Below are positions 9,912 through 18,387 of a stretch of 64,000 bases of DNA, in pieces. The notes beneath the pieces were generated by a model. The model searched no databases. It was given only the letters and a program-made list of their open reading frames with translations, and was not told where the DNA came from. Positions within the stretch are counted from its first letter, which is position 1. Every line of letters begins with the position of its first letter. Location: contig NZ_PGGW01000063.1 of NCBI RefSeq assembly GCF_002794255.1, positions 59,304 through 123,303 of the forward strand, written 5' to 3'. Origin of the DNA: Streptomyces carminius (lineage in GTDB: Bacteria; Actinomycetota; Actinomycetes; Streptomycetales; Streptomycetaceae). Made by a program: the position numbers and the translations under genes.

Positions 9912-11141
9912 ATGCCGGACGGCAGCGAATTCTGGAGCGGCCTGGACTCGACGGACCGCATCGCCGTCAAGGCCGTGTGCGCGATCGTCCCGGGATACGG
10001 TCCGGTGGGCAAGGAGTTCGGCACGCTCGTTCCCACTGACGGGATCCTCGGGGGAATCCGCCCGGCACGGTCGCAGACCGGGGAGAGCGATCTTCCTGTC
10101 TCCTTCCTCAAGGACAAGCTGGGAATCGAGTCGGTGGCCACCACCCACGCCACCGCGGCTGTGGCCCGGGCCGCCGTCGCCGGCGACCTCGACTGGACCG
10201 AAGCAGCGGCAAGGATTCCCAGACCGGACACGAACCCCGACGTCCTCGCGATGATCACCCGGGCCATGGACACCGCGCTGAGCCGCCACGAGGAGGCGTC
10301 GGGAAGCCGGCTGGCACGCGACCGCTCCATCGCCGGGCATATCCACTTCGGGGCGGTCACCGACAACGCGGCCAGCTTCGCGTTGCCGGCCGGCCGCCGC
10401 GCCGTGGGCTGCCACAAGCCCGGCCTGCCGGTCGACATCATGCTCTCGGGCTGCGCCGGGCTCCTCGTGGCACTGAGGCACGCCCGCTTTCTGCTCCGGC
10501 ACACCGCGGCCCGCCACGACCCGGACGCCTATGTCCTCATCACGGCCGCCAGTGACCTGATGCCGTTCGCGCACGCCCGGGGCCGGGCTCCCGCGACTCA
10601 CCGCGCCGATATCAACTCCTGGCTCTTCCAGGCGATCTTCGGAGAAGGAGCCGGCGCGGTCGTCGTGGGCCACGCCGACGGGTCCGGCCATGACTGGCTC
10701 GTCGAAGACGTCCGGTGGCGGACCGTTGCCGACGACTGGCGTGTCAATCTCGCGGGCGGCAGCACACCGCACATGACCATCCGCGCCCGCGAGGTCAGCA
10801 GCACGTTCCGCGGCCACGTCCCCGGCGTCGCCCGTCAGGGGCTCAGCGCACTGGGCCTTTCGACGTTCGACGACCTGCACCGGCTGTGCATCCACGAATC
10901 GAACCCCAATCTCGTGTCCGGCGTCGTCGGCGAACTCGGCGTCCCGCCCGGCCTTGTGCACAGCATCAGCTCACACGTCGGAACCCTGGCGGGCGTCTCG
11001 GCCTTCTCGCTCCTCGACGAAGCCCTCCGCACGCACCAGCAGACTCCCGGCGCACGGGACTCCGTCGTGTGTGCCCTCATCGGCGAGACCTGCCACGCGG
11101 TCATCGCCGGACACCTTGCGCTCCGCCACATCACGCGCTGA
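9912..11141 (+). CDS. KASIII (FabH)-like thiolase-fold enzyme, orphan
   Basis: A 409-residue 3-oxoacyl-ACP synthase III-like protein, longer than FabH (about 330). The nucleophile Cys181 is in LSGCAGLL, the catalytic His328 in CIHESNPNLVSG, and a C-terminal block reads GTLAGVSAFSLLDEAL. Aligned by its SxxxxLDEA tail to the usual GNTSAAS motif, the third catalytic residue Asn is Thr358, so decarboxylative condensation may be impaired and an acyl-transfer role is possible. The start at 9912 follows AGGAGG (9901-9906). There are no ACP, AT or other biosynthetic genes nearby. Codons such as GGA, GTT, ACT, GAT, CTT and CCT are commoner than in neighbours, suggesting acquisition. Confidence 0.85.
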   Translation: MPDGSEFWSGLDSTDRIAVKAVCAIVPGYGPVGKEFGTLVPTDGILGGIRPARSQTGESDLPVSFLKDKLGIESVATTHATAAVARAAVAGDLDWTEAAARIPRPDTNPDVLAMITRAMDTALSRHEEASGSRLARDRSIAGHIHFGAVTDNAASFALPAGRRAVGCHKPGLPVDIMLSGCAGLLVALRHARFLLRHTAARHDPDAYVLITAASDLMPFAHARGRAPATHRADINSWLFQAIFGEGAGAVVVGHADGSGHDWLVEDVRWRTVADDWRVNLAGGSTPHMTIRAREVSSTFRGHVPGVARQGLSALGLSTFDDLHRLCIHESNPNLVSGVVGELGVPPGLVHSISSHVGTLAGVSAFSLLDEALRTHQQTPGARDSVVCALIGETCHAVIAGHLALRHITR

Positions 11142-11315
11142 GCCTGCTCCTGAGCCTCCCCCGGCTGTGTGGGAGGTGCCGACCAACCGGTCCAGGCGGG
11201 TTGACGGCGTCCGGTGCCGGCACGGTACGGGCGCCGGCCCGTGGCGGTCTCCCCCGGCGGTTTCCGGGGGACAGCCCCAGTGCCCCGGCGCGGCCGCGCC
11301 CGTAGCGTGGTGGCC

Positions 11316-11756
11316 ATGGATGCCCGTGGCCCTGACCCAGAGTTGAGGAAAGAGCTCGACGCCACCCTGCAGACGCGCGGGGAGCTCGGGCCGGAGTACG
11401 AGTCCGAGCTGGTCGAATCCTTCCTGGAGAAGGTGGACCAGCGGCTGGACTCCGTGATCGACCGCCGGGTGCGGCGGCACCTGGCCGAGCAGCAGACGGT
11501 CGTGGCCCGCGGCGCCCGGACGCCGCGGGGAGACCAGGCCCAGGAGGGGCCCGGCGCCGTCTTCGGACTGGCCGCGATCTCGCTCGTCCTGGCCATCCCG
11601 CTCTCCGCGATCGCCGCCGTGAACGCGGACCTGCCCGGGCTGCTGGTCTGCTGGGCCGGGATCGTCGGCGTCAACGCCGTCCACTCCGCGGACCGCCTGC
11701 CCTGGTCCCGGGCCCGGCGCGAGGAGCGCCGCACGGCCTCCGGCGACTGGGACTGA
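11316..11756 (+). CDS. Small membrane protein, conserved hypothetical
   Basis: A 146-residue protein with an acidic N-terminal half that looks helical (SELVESFLEKVDQRLDSVID), then RRVRRHLAEQQ. Two adjacent hydrophobic segments follow (about 83-99 and 104-121), and the C-terminus is charged. I chose the ATG at 11316; no Shine-Dalgarno is visible, but TAGCGT ends 7 nt upstream, so the transcript may be leaderless. Function is unknown. It is convergent with cbs. Confidence 0.7.
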   Translation: MDARGPDPELRKELDATLQTRGELGPEYESELVESFLEKVDQRLDSVIDRRVRRHLAEQQTVVARGARTPRGDQAQEGPGAVFGLAAISLVLAIPLSAIAAVNADLPGLLVCWAGIVGVNAVHSADRLPWSRARREERRTASGDWD

Positions 11757-11808
11757 CGGACGGACTGACGGTCGGGGACCGCCGGGAGCCGGGCGGGCCG
11801 GGAAGTTG

Positions 11809-11867
11809 CGCGGGGACCGCCGCACCCCGGTGCGAACACCAAGGGCGGGACGACGGCGGTCCCCGCG
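11809..11867. terminator. Terminator hairpin between convergent genes
   Basis: A 14-bp stem (11809-11822 with 11854-11867) encloses a 31-nt loop in which a second small hairpin, GCACC-CC-GGTGC, can form. It lies between the ends of the small membrane gene (11756) and cbs (12011). Confidence 0.55.
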
Positions 11868-12010
11868 TCGGACACGCGACCGGGTCAGGAACCGGGCCCG
11901 CGTCCAGGCGCCTGCGGACAGTCCGGGAGCCGCTCCGGAAAGTCCCGCGCCGACCCGTCACACAGTGCCCGACCGGTGTTAACCGCGTTTTGCGGCGCCG
12001 TGACAACCGG

Positions 12011-13459
12011 CTACTTCTTCCGGGCGTTCCCCTCCGTGTTCCTTCCCGTGCTCCTCCCCGTGCTCTTCCCGGCGCCCGCCCCCCGGGCCAGGAACGCCAG
12101 CAGGTCCTGACGGCCGACCACCCCGGTCGGTTTGCCCTCCACCAGCACGGTCGCCGCGTCGGCCTCGCCCAGCACCGCCATCAGGTCGGCGACCGGCTCG
12201 CCCGAACCGACCTGCGGCAGCGGCGCGCTCATGTGCTTCTCCAGCGGGTCGTCCAGCTCGGCGCGCCGGGCGAACAGCGCCTCCAGCAGCTCGCGCTCGA
12301 CGATCGAGCCGACGACCTCCGCCGCCATCACGTCCGGATGCCCGGCGCCCGGCTTGACGACGGGCATCTGCGAGACGCCGTACTCGCGCAGCACCTCGAT
12401 GGCCTCGCCGACCGTCTCCTCCGGATGCATGTGGACCAGCGAGGGCAGCGCGCCCTCCTTGTGGCGCAGCACGTCGGCGACCCGGGCCTGGGTGGGCTCG
12501 CCCTCCTCCAGGAAGCCGTAGTCCGCCATCCACTCGTCGTTGAAGATCTTCGACAGATAGCCGCGCCCGCCGTCCGGCAGCAGGACGACGACCACGTCGT
12601 CCTCCCCGAGCCGCTCGGCAACCCGCAGCGCCGCGACGACGGCCATCCCGCAGGAGCCGCCGACCAGCAGCCCCTCCTCCCGCGCCAGCCGCCGGGTCAT
12701 CCGGAAGGAGTCCTTGTCGGAGACGGCGACGATCTCGTCGGTGATCTCCCGGTCGTAGGCGTCGGGCCAGAAGTCCTCGCCGACGCCCTCCACCAGGTAG
12801 GGCCGCCCCGAGCCGCCCGAGTACACCGAGCCCTCCGGGTCGGCGCCGACGATCCGCACCTTCCCCCCGGAGACCTCCTTGAGGTAGCGGCCGGTACCGG
12901 TGACCGTGCCGCCGGTGCCGATGCCGGCCACGAAGTGGGTGATCCGGCCGTCCGTCTGCTCCCACAGTTCGGGACCGGTGGTCTCGTAGTGCGAGCGCGG
13001 GTTGGCCGGGTTGCTGTACTGGTCGGGCTTCCAGGCACCCGGTGTCTCGCGCACCAGCCGGTCGGAGACGTTGTAGTAGGAGTCGGGGTGTCCGGGATCG
13101 ACCGCGGTGGGGCAGACGACGACCTCCGCGCCGTACGCCCGCAGGGTGTTGATCTTGTCCGTGGACACCTTGTCCGGGCAGACGAAGACGCAGCGGTACC
13201 CCTTCCGCTGGGCCACGATCGCCAGCCCGACCCCGGTGTTGCCGGAGGTGGGCTCGACGATCACACCGCCCGGCGCCAGCTCGCCGGAGCGCTCGGCGGC
13301 CTCGATCATCCGCAGCGCGATCCGGTCCTTCACCGAGCCGCCGGGGTTGAAGTACTCGACCTTCGCCAGGACGGTGGCCCTGATCCCGGCCGTCACGCTG
13401 TTCAGCCTGACCAGCGGGGTGTTGCCGACCAGCTCGATCATCGACTCGTGATACTGCAC
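12011..13459 (-). CDS. cbs: Cystathionine beta-synthase
   Basis: A 482-residue PLP enzyme that condenses serine and homocysteine to cystathionine. The PLP lysine is K44 in NPGGSVKDR, the phosphate/substrate loop is TSGNTG (71-76), and GIGTGGT is the cofactor phosphate loop. A C-terminal pair of CBS domains (about 340-460; MHPEETVGEAIEVLREYG) matches the full-length architecture. A Lys/Thr/Gly-rich tail ends the protein. The GTG at 13459 has GGAG 7 nt upstream. It is monocistronic. Confidence 0.95.
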   Translation of the reverse strand: MQYHESMIELVGNTPLVRLNSVTAGIRATVLAKVEYFNPGGSVKDRIALRMIEAAERSGELAPGGVIVEPTSGNTGVGLAIVAQRKGYRCVFVCPDKVSTDKINTLRAYGAEVVVCPTAVDPGHPDSYYNVSDRLVRETPGAWKPDQYSNPANPRSHYETTGPELWEQTDGRITHFVAGIGTGGTVTGTGRYLKEVSGGKVRIVGADPEGSVYSGGSGRPYLVEGVGEDFWPDAYDREITDEIVAVSDKDSFRMTRRLAREEGLLVGGSCGMAVVAALRVAERLGEDDVVVVLLPDGGRGYLSKIFNDEWMADYGFLEEGEPTQARVADVLRHKEGALPSLVHMHPEETVGEAIEVLREYGVSQMPVVKPGAGHPDVMAAEVVGSIVERELLEALFARRAELDDPLEKHMSAPLPQVGSGEPVADLMAVLGEADAATVLVEGKPTGVVGRQDLLAFLARGAGAGKSTGRSTGRNTEGNARKK

Positions 13460-13634
13460 CTGGGTTCTCCGCGCTCGGGGGCAGTCGCCGTCGCCTGCCC
13501 GTACCCGCCAGCCTAGGGTCCGATCCCCGCCGGGGAAGCCGGCGGGTGACGCGCGTTGCGCGACGGGCCGCGCCGGGCAACACACCATCAGTGGCGGGTG
13601 GTGGCGCACGGGCGCAGACACGGGAGGACCCCCT

Positions 13635-14774
13635 ATGCCGAACATGCCGAACATGCAGAGCACGCCGAACATGCCGGTCAGGCTCCCCATGCCGGGCACA
13701 CCGGGCATGACGGGCGCACAGCGGGCGAGAGCGGCCCGCCGGATCGCGGCCGCCGCGGCCTACGGGGGCGGCGGCGTGGGGCTGCTCGGCGGAGCCGCCG
13801 TCGGCCTGCTGATGGCCCAGGCACGGCTGGCCAGACGGCGGGTGGGCGAGTCCGACGAGCCACCGCCCCGGGCGGACGGGCTGTACGGCGCGGCCTTCGG
13901 GCGCACCGGGCCCGGAGCACAGCCCCCGCCGCTGCGGCTGGCGGTGCTGGGCGACTCCACCGCCGCCGGGCAGGGTGTCCACCGGACCCGGCAGACCCCG
14001 GGCGCGCTGCTGGCCTCGGGGCTGGCGGCGGTGGCGGAGCGGCCGGTGCGGCTGCGCAACGTGGCGGTGCCGGGCGCCCGCTCGGACGACCTGGACCGCC
14101 AGGTGACCGAACTGCTGCTGGGCGGACACCCCGTGAACGGTGAGGACGGCGCGAGCGACCCGGGCGGCGCGCCGGACGTGTGCGCCGTCATGATCGGCGC
14201 CAACGACGTAACCCACCGGATGCCGCCCGCCCGGTCGGTGCGGCTGCTGTCGGACGCGGTGGCCCGGCTGCGGGCGGCCGGCAGCGAGGTCGTGGTGGGC
14301 ACCTGCCCGGACCTGGGGACGGTCGAGCCTGTCGACCGCCCGCTGCGCTGGCTGGTCCGCCGGGCGAGCCGGCAGCTCGCGGCGGCGCAGACGATCGCGG
14401 TGGTGGCGCAGGGGGGCCGCACCGTCTCGCTGGGCGATCTGCTGGGCCCGGAGTTCCGGGCGAACCCGCGCGAGCTGTTCGGCCCGGACAGCTTCCACCC
14501 TTCGGCACAGGGGTACGCGACCGCCGCCATGGCCTTCCTCCCCACCCTCTGCGCCGCCCTGGGCCTGTGGCCGGAGGACGAGCGGCCGGACGCCGCCCGC
14601 CGCGAGGGCATCCTCCCGGTCGACCGGGCCGCCGCCGTCGCCGCGGACGAGGGCGGTACGGAGGTCGCGGCGGTGCAGGGCGGCCGCAGTCCCTGGGCGC
14701 TGCTGAAGCACCGCCGCGGGCGGCGGCTGCCCCCGGTGGCGGAGACCGCCGCCGGGCACTCCCCCGGCGCCTGA
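13635..14774 (+). CDS. SGNH/GDSL-family hydrolase with N-terminal membrane anchor
   Basis: A 379-residue lipase/esterase-like protein. Block I is GDSTAAGQG (nucleophile Ser), block III is GANDV and block V is DSFHPS (catalytic Asp/His), in SGNH order. The N-terminus is a Met/Pro/Asn-rich repeat (NMPNMQSTPNMP), then a basic stretch and a hydrophobic Gly/Ala-rich segment at about 37-61, suggesting a membrane-tethered enzyme. The substrate is unknown. The ATG at 13635 follows GGGAGGA. It is divergent from cbs and followed by a very long hairpin. Confidence 0.88.
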   Translation: MPNMPNMQSTPNMPVRLPMPGTPGMTGAQRARAARRIAAAAAYGGGGVGLLGGAAVGLLMAQARLARRRVGESDEPPPRADGLYGAAFGRTGPGAQPPPLRLAVLGDSTAAGQGVHRTRQTPGALLASGLAAVAERPVRLRNVAVPGARSDDLDRQVTELLLGGHPVNGEDGASDPGGAPDVCAVMIGANDVTHRMPPARSVRLLSDAVARLRAAGSEVVVGTCPDLGTVEPVDRPLRWLVRRASRQLAAAQTIAVVAQGGRTVSLGDLLGPEFRANPRELFGPDSFHPSAQGYATAAMAFLPTLCAALGLWPEDERPDAARREGILPVDRAAAVAADEGGTEVAAVQGGRSPWALLKHRRGRRLPPVAETAAGHSPGA

Positions 14775-14818
14775 CCACCGGTGCCGCGCCGCACCGGGCT
14801 CCACACGCCTGCTCGTCC

Positions 14819-14880
14819 GCCTGCTCACCCGTCTGCCGTACCGGGCTCCGGACCCCGGTACGGCAGACGGGTGAGCAGGC
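14819..14880. terminator. Long perfect hairpin after the SGNH hydrolase
   Basis: A perfect 27-bp stem (14819-14845 with 14854-14880) closes an 8-nt loop, 44 bp after the hydrolase stop and about 110 bp before the thiolase start on the same strand. It is most likely a terminator that insulates the thiolase gene. Confidence 0.75.
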
Positions 14881-14989
14881 GCTCGGCAAAGAGGTCCGAA
14901 TCACACACGGCGGGACGTGACCACCACCATACGTATCGGTAGCTTTCCAGAAGTCCACCGTCCGCCGCCCCCGTCCCCTGGAGCAAGTG

Positions 14990-16210
14990 ATGCCCGAAGC
15001 AGTGATCGTCTCCGCCGTGCGCTCGCCGATCGGACGCGCCTTCAAGGGCTCGCTCAAGGACATGCGGCCGGACGACCTGACCGCCGCGATGGTACGGGCC
15101 GCCCTCGACCGGGTGCCGCAGCTGGACCCCGCCGAGATCGACGACCTGATGCTGGGCTGCGGCCTGCCCGGCGGCGAGCAGGGCCACAACCTGGGCCGGG
15201 TCGTCGCGGTGCAGCTGGGCATGGACCACCTGCCGGGCTGCACGGTCACCCGCTACTGCTCCTCCTCCCTGCAGACCACCCGGATGGCGATGCACGCCAT
15301 CCGGGCGGGCGAGGGGGACGTGTTCGTCTCGGCCGGCGTCGAGACGGTCTCCCGCTCGGTCAAGGGCACCTCCGACGGCCTGCCCGACACCCACAACCCG
15401 CTCTTCGCCGAGGCCGAGGCCCGTACCGCCGCCCACGCCGAACAGGAGGGGGCGGGCTGGCATGACCCGCGCGAGGACGGACTGCTGCCGGACGTCTACA
15501 TCGCCATGGGCCAGACCGCCGAGAACCTGGCCCGGCTCAAGGGCGTGACCCGCGAGGAGATGGACGAGTTCGGCGTACGGTCGCAGAACCTCGCCGAGAA
15601 GGCCATCGCCGCCGGCTTCTGGGAGCGCGAGATCACCCCCGTGACCCTCCCCGACGGCACCGTGGTCTCACGGGACGACGGGCCGCGCCCGGGCGTCACC
15701 CTGGAGGGTGTCCGGGGCCTCAAGCCGGTCTTCCGCCCCGACGGCCTGGTCACCGCGGGCAACTGCTGCGCGCTCAACGACGGCGCCGCCGCCCTGGTGA
15801 TCATGTCCGACACCAGGGCGCGCGAGCTGGGCGTCACGCCGCTGGCCCGGATCGTCTCCACCGGCGTCTCCGGCCTGTCGCCCGAGATCATGGGCTACGG
15901 CCCGGTGGAGGCCACCCGGCGGGCCCTGAAGCTGGCCGGGCTGACCATCGGCGACATCGACCTGGTGGAGATCAACGAGGCGTTCGCCGCCCAGGTGATC
16001 CCCTCCTACCGGGATCTGGGCATCGACCTGGACAAGCTGAACGTCAACGGCGGCGCCATCGCCGTCGGCCACCCCTTCGGCATGACCGGTGCCCGGATCA
16101 CCACCACCCTGATCAACTCCCTCCAGTGGCACGACAAGCAGTTCGGCCTGGAGACGATGTGCGTCGGCGGCGGCCAGGGCATGGCCATGGTCGTCGAGCG
16201 GCTGAGCTGA
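14990..16210 (+). CDS. Thiolase / acetyl-CoA C-acetyltransferase
   Basis: A 406-residue type II thiolase. The acylated Cys lies in RYCSSSLQT, the C-terminal active-site residues in NGGAIAVGHPFG (His) and MCVGGGQGMA (Cys), and the thiolase signature INEAFAAQ is present. It would degrade 3-ketoacyl-CoA or condense acetyl-CoA; whether it is biosynthetic or degradative cannot be decided from sequence. The ATG at 14990 has GGAG 6 nt upstream; the preceding in-frame GTG at 14987 is less well placed. No hydroxyacyl-CoA dehydrogenase partner lies nearby. Confidence 0.95.
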   Translation: MPEAVIVSAVRSPIGRAFKGSLKDMRPDDLTAAMVRAALDRVPQLDPAEIDDLMLGCGLPGGEQGHNLGRVVAVQLGMDHLPGCTVTRYCSSSLQTTRMAMHAIRAGEGDVFVSAGVETVSRSVKGTSDGLPDTHNPLFAEAEARTAAHAEQEGAGWHDPREDGLLPDVYIAMGQTAENLARLKGVTREEMDEFGVRSQNLAEKAIAAGFWEREITPVTLPDGTVVSRDDGPRPGVTLEGVRGLKPVFRPDGLVTAGNCCALNDGAAALVIMSDTRARELGVTPLARIVSTGVSGLSPEIMGYGPVEATRRALKLAGLTIGDIDLVEINEAFAAQVIPSYRDLGIDLDKLNVNGGAIAVGHPFGMTGARITTTLINSLQWHDKQFGLETMCVGGGQGMAMVVERLS

Positions 16211-16290
16211 GCCCGCCCCCGGGCGAAGTCCCCGCCGGCGTCCGGGTCCCGACGGCTTCTCCGGCCGGCCCCGGATCCGCCGGAGAGGCC

Positions 16291-16323
16291 GTTGAGACCC
16301 CGTTGAGACCCCGGTGAGACCGA
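16291..16323 (+). repeat. Three 11-bp direct repeats upstream of a hypothetical gene
   Basis: GTTGAGACCCC occurs twice in tandem (16291-16301, 16302-16312), followed by the related GGTGAGACCGA (16313-16323). They lie in the 297-bp gap between the thiolase stop and the gene at 16508. A period of one helical turn suits a regulator-binding array. The motif does not match the PHO-box core well, so the regulator is unknown. Confidence 0.4.
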
Positions 16324-16507
16324 AGCTCGCCCAGGATGTGACCTATGTCCTCCGGGGCCGGTGTTCTTCCTGCTCAGGACGGTCCGTTCGCCCGCCCGGA
16401 GCCCTTCCGGCGTCCTTTCGGGGGTGTTCACCGCCCGTTCCGACAGGAGATTCCCGGCGGGCTGCGGTAGGAATTCAGGGATCGCAGTTCCCAACGGGAG
16501 TACGTCA

Positions 16508-17539
16508 GTGAGCGCCATATCCCTCGTCCTGCTGCTGACCGCCGGTGTCGCCACGGCGGTGAGCGGTGCGGCCCTGTACGCCGTCCGCGGTCTGCGCCGG
16601 GCGGTGGACTCGCTGTGCGAGCAGCTCCTCGACGCGGCGGCCGCACCGCACGGCGCCCCGGGCGGGACCGCGCTGCCCGCGCCCCGTACGTCCCCGAGCC
16701 AGGCGGAGATCCGGTCCGCCGTGGCCGCCGCGCTCGCCGAGGAGCGCGAGCGTGAACTCGCCGAGGCCCGCGCCTTCTGGGCCGCCCAGGAGGCGCGCGA
16801 CAGCTGCACCGAGAACATGCCGGCCGAGACGCACGGCACCGAGTACGGCACCGGCACCGAGCACGGCGCCGGCCACCGGGCCGACGACAGGCCCGCCGGA
16901 CACGGTGCCGGCGGCGGGGCGGCGGGCAGTGGCGCGGAGCCGCTGGAGGCGCTGCTGGAGCGCGCCCTGAGGAACGTCCAGGAGAGCGGGCCGTCCGTTC
17001 CGCACCAGCTCGACCGGGAGGGGACCGAGCACGGGGCGGAGCCGCGTCCCGGCTTCCGGCGGTCCGCCGGCCCCGAGGCCCCCGGCACCGGCGGAACCGA
17101 CGCGGACACCGGCCGGGACAGCGGCCGGGACGGTGCGGCCGACTCCCCGGAGCTGGCCGCCGCCCGCCGCCGCCACCCCTCGAACCCCGGCTTCGGCCTG
17201 GACGGCGAACCCGCCGGGCCCGCCTCCGCCGCCGGGCCCGGCGGCTGCGAGACCACCCGCCGGTGCCTGACCGGGCTGGCCGACGCCCGCACCCCGCTGA
17301 CCGACGTCCGGTCCGGGCCGCTGGGCACGCTGGACGTCTACGTCTTCGCCGACGGCACCACCGTCTGCCTGGCACCGGGTCACCGCGAGGCCGCCGACCG
17401 GCTCGGCGCCGCCCTGCGCGAGGGCGCCGAGCCGGTGCTGCTGGGCGGCTCCGGGGTGTTCGGCGCGTACACCCTGACCTTCGCCTGCGGCGAGGAGCAC
17501 GTCTACGTCCTGGCGGACCGGGTGATCACCTCGTTCTGA
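16508..17539 (+). CDS. Hypothetical membrane-anchored protein
   Basis: A 343-residue protein with one N-terminal transmembrane segment (about 4-24) and a helical charged stretch (EERERELAEARAFW). A long low-complexity region rich in Gly, Glu, Asp and Ala (about 100-235) follows, and then a compact C-terminal domain of about 100 residues (LGTLDVYVFADGTTVCLAPG; FACGEEHVYVLAD). I do not recognise a named family. The GTG at 16508 follows CGGGAG with 8-nt spacing. The 3' end overlaps the convergent gene at 17526 by 14 bp. Confidence 0.75.
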   Translation: MSAISLVLLLTAGVATAVSGAALYAVRGLRRAVDSLCEQLLDAAAAPHGAPGGTALPAPRTSPSQAEIRSAVAAALAEERERELAEARAFWAAQEARDSCTENMPAETHGTEYGTGTEHGAGHRADDRPAGHGAGGGAAGSGAEPLEALLERALRNVQESGPSVPHQLDREGTEHGAEPRPGFRRSAGPEAPGTGGTDADTGRDSGRDGAADSPELAAARRRHPSNPGFGLDGEPAGPASAAGPGGCETTRRCLTGLADARTPLTDVRSGPLGTLDVYVFADGTTVCLAPGHREAADRLGAALREGAEPVLLGGSGVFGAYTLTFACGEEHVYVLADRVITSF

Positions 17540-17849
17540 GTTCGGCGGCCTCCACCAGCGCCACGGCCTCGGCCACGGCGTCGCCGGCGGCACCGCCGGC
17601 CGTACGGAGCGCCTCCGCCAGGTCGTGCCCGGCGACGGCGAGCTGGTCGCCGACGGCGAAGACACCGGCGTCGGGCAGCCGCCGGGGCGCCCGGCCGGGG
17701 AACTCCAGCCGCTGGGCCCGGTCGGCCAGTTCCCCGGCCAGCCCCAGCCCCTCGGCCGCGGCGCCCCGCGCCAGGGCGCTGTGCGGCATGGCGCGCAGCC
17801 GGTCGGCGAGGCGCTCCACGGCGGTGAGCAGGGGGATCACATCGGGCAC
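17526..17849 (-). CDS. Small helical hypothetical protein
   Basis: A 107-residue Ala/Leu/Arg-rich protein that should be largely alpha-helical (TAVERLADRLRAMPHSAL; AGDAVAEAVALVEAAEL). There is no signal peptide or membrane segment. It starts at the GTG at 17849 and overlaps the convergent preceding gene by 14 bp. Codon bias supports a real gene; function is unknown. Confidence 0.6.
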   Translation of the reverse strand: MPDVIPLLTAVERLADRLRAMPHSALARGAAAEGLGLAGELADRAQRLEFPGRAPRRLPDAGVFAVGDQLAVAGHDLAEALRTAGGAAGDAVAEAVALVEAAELRTR

Positions 17850-17948
17850 GGGGACAACCTTACGCACCGCGCACGCCCCGTTGCCAAGGGGTGGACATTG
17901 GGGCACGGTGCAGTGAAGAGGACTCATCGAAAGCGTCCGGAGGCGCCG

Positions 17949-18179
17949 ATGTCCCAGCTCTTCTCCCAAGAGGAAATCCACCGGAACCTGCTCTCCCGCA
18001 TCCCCCGCTGCACCGGCCGGGACATCTCCGACTGGCTGCGCACCCTCGCCGACGCCCCCGCCTCTCCCCGTCTGGAGGACAGGGTGGGCTGGCTGCGCCG
18101 GGAGTACCACCTCGCCTACGGCCACGCCAAGGCCATCGCCCGGGAGTACGAACTGCGGCGGTCGGCGGGCGCCCACTAG
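17949..18179 (+). CDS. Small DUF4287-like protein
   Basis: A 76-residue protein whose core, TGRDISDWLRTL and then VGWLRREYHLAYGHAKAIA, resembles the DUF4287 pattern (TG...W and WLK..(Y/F)xLGxGHAxA). The ATG at 17949 has GGAGG with 5-nt spacing. Function is not known for the family. It is divergent from the small gene at 17849 and convergent with the Bax1-I-like gene across two hairpins. Confidence 0.75.
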   Translation: MSQLFSQEEIHRNLLSRIPRCTGRDISDWLRTLADAPASPRLEDRVGWLRREYHLAYGHAKAIAREYELRRSAGAH

Positions 18180-18307
18180 GAGCCGGCCGGGAGCCGCGGG
18201 CCGGGGTGTCCGCCGCCCCGCGCCGGGCGTATCCGGGCGGCACCGGTCCGGCCGGAGACACAGAGCACCGCGCAAGCACACCGCAACGGGGGTCCGGAAA
18301 GCCGGAA

Positions 18308-18380
18308 GGGGCCCGCGAGGCGATGCCTCGCGGGCCCCTGACAGCCCTGCCCCGCCGTGCCGGTGGCGCGCGCCACCGGC
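18308..18380. terminator. Double terminator between convergent genes
   Basis: There are two hairpins. A 13-bp stem (18308-18320 with 18326-18338) has a 5-nt loop, and a 22-bp self-complementary palindrome lies at 18359-18380, 7 bp from the stop of the minus-strand gene. They separate the DUF4287-like gene from the Bax1-I family gene. Confidence 0.7.
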
Positions 18381-18387
18381 GGCCGGG

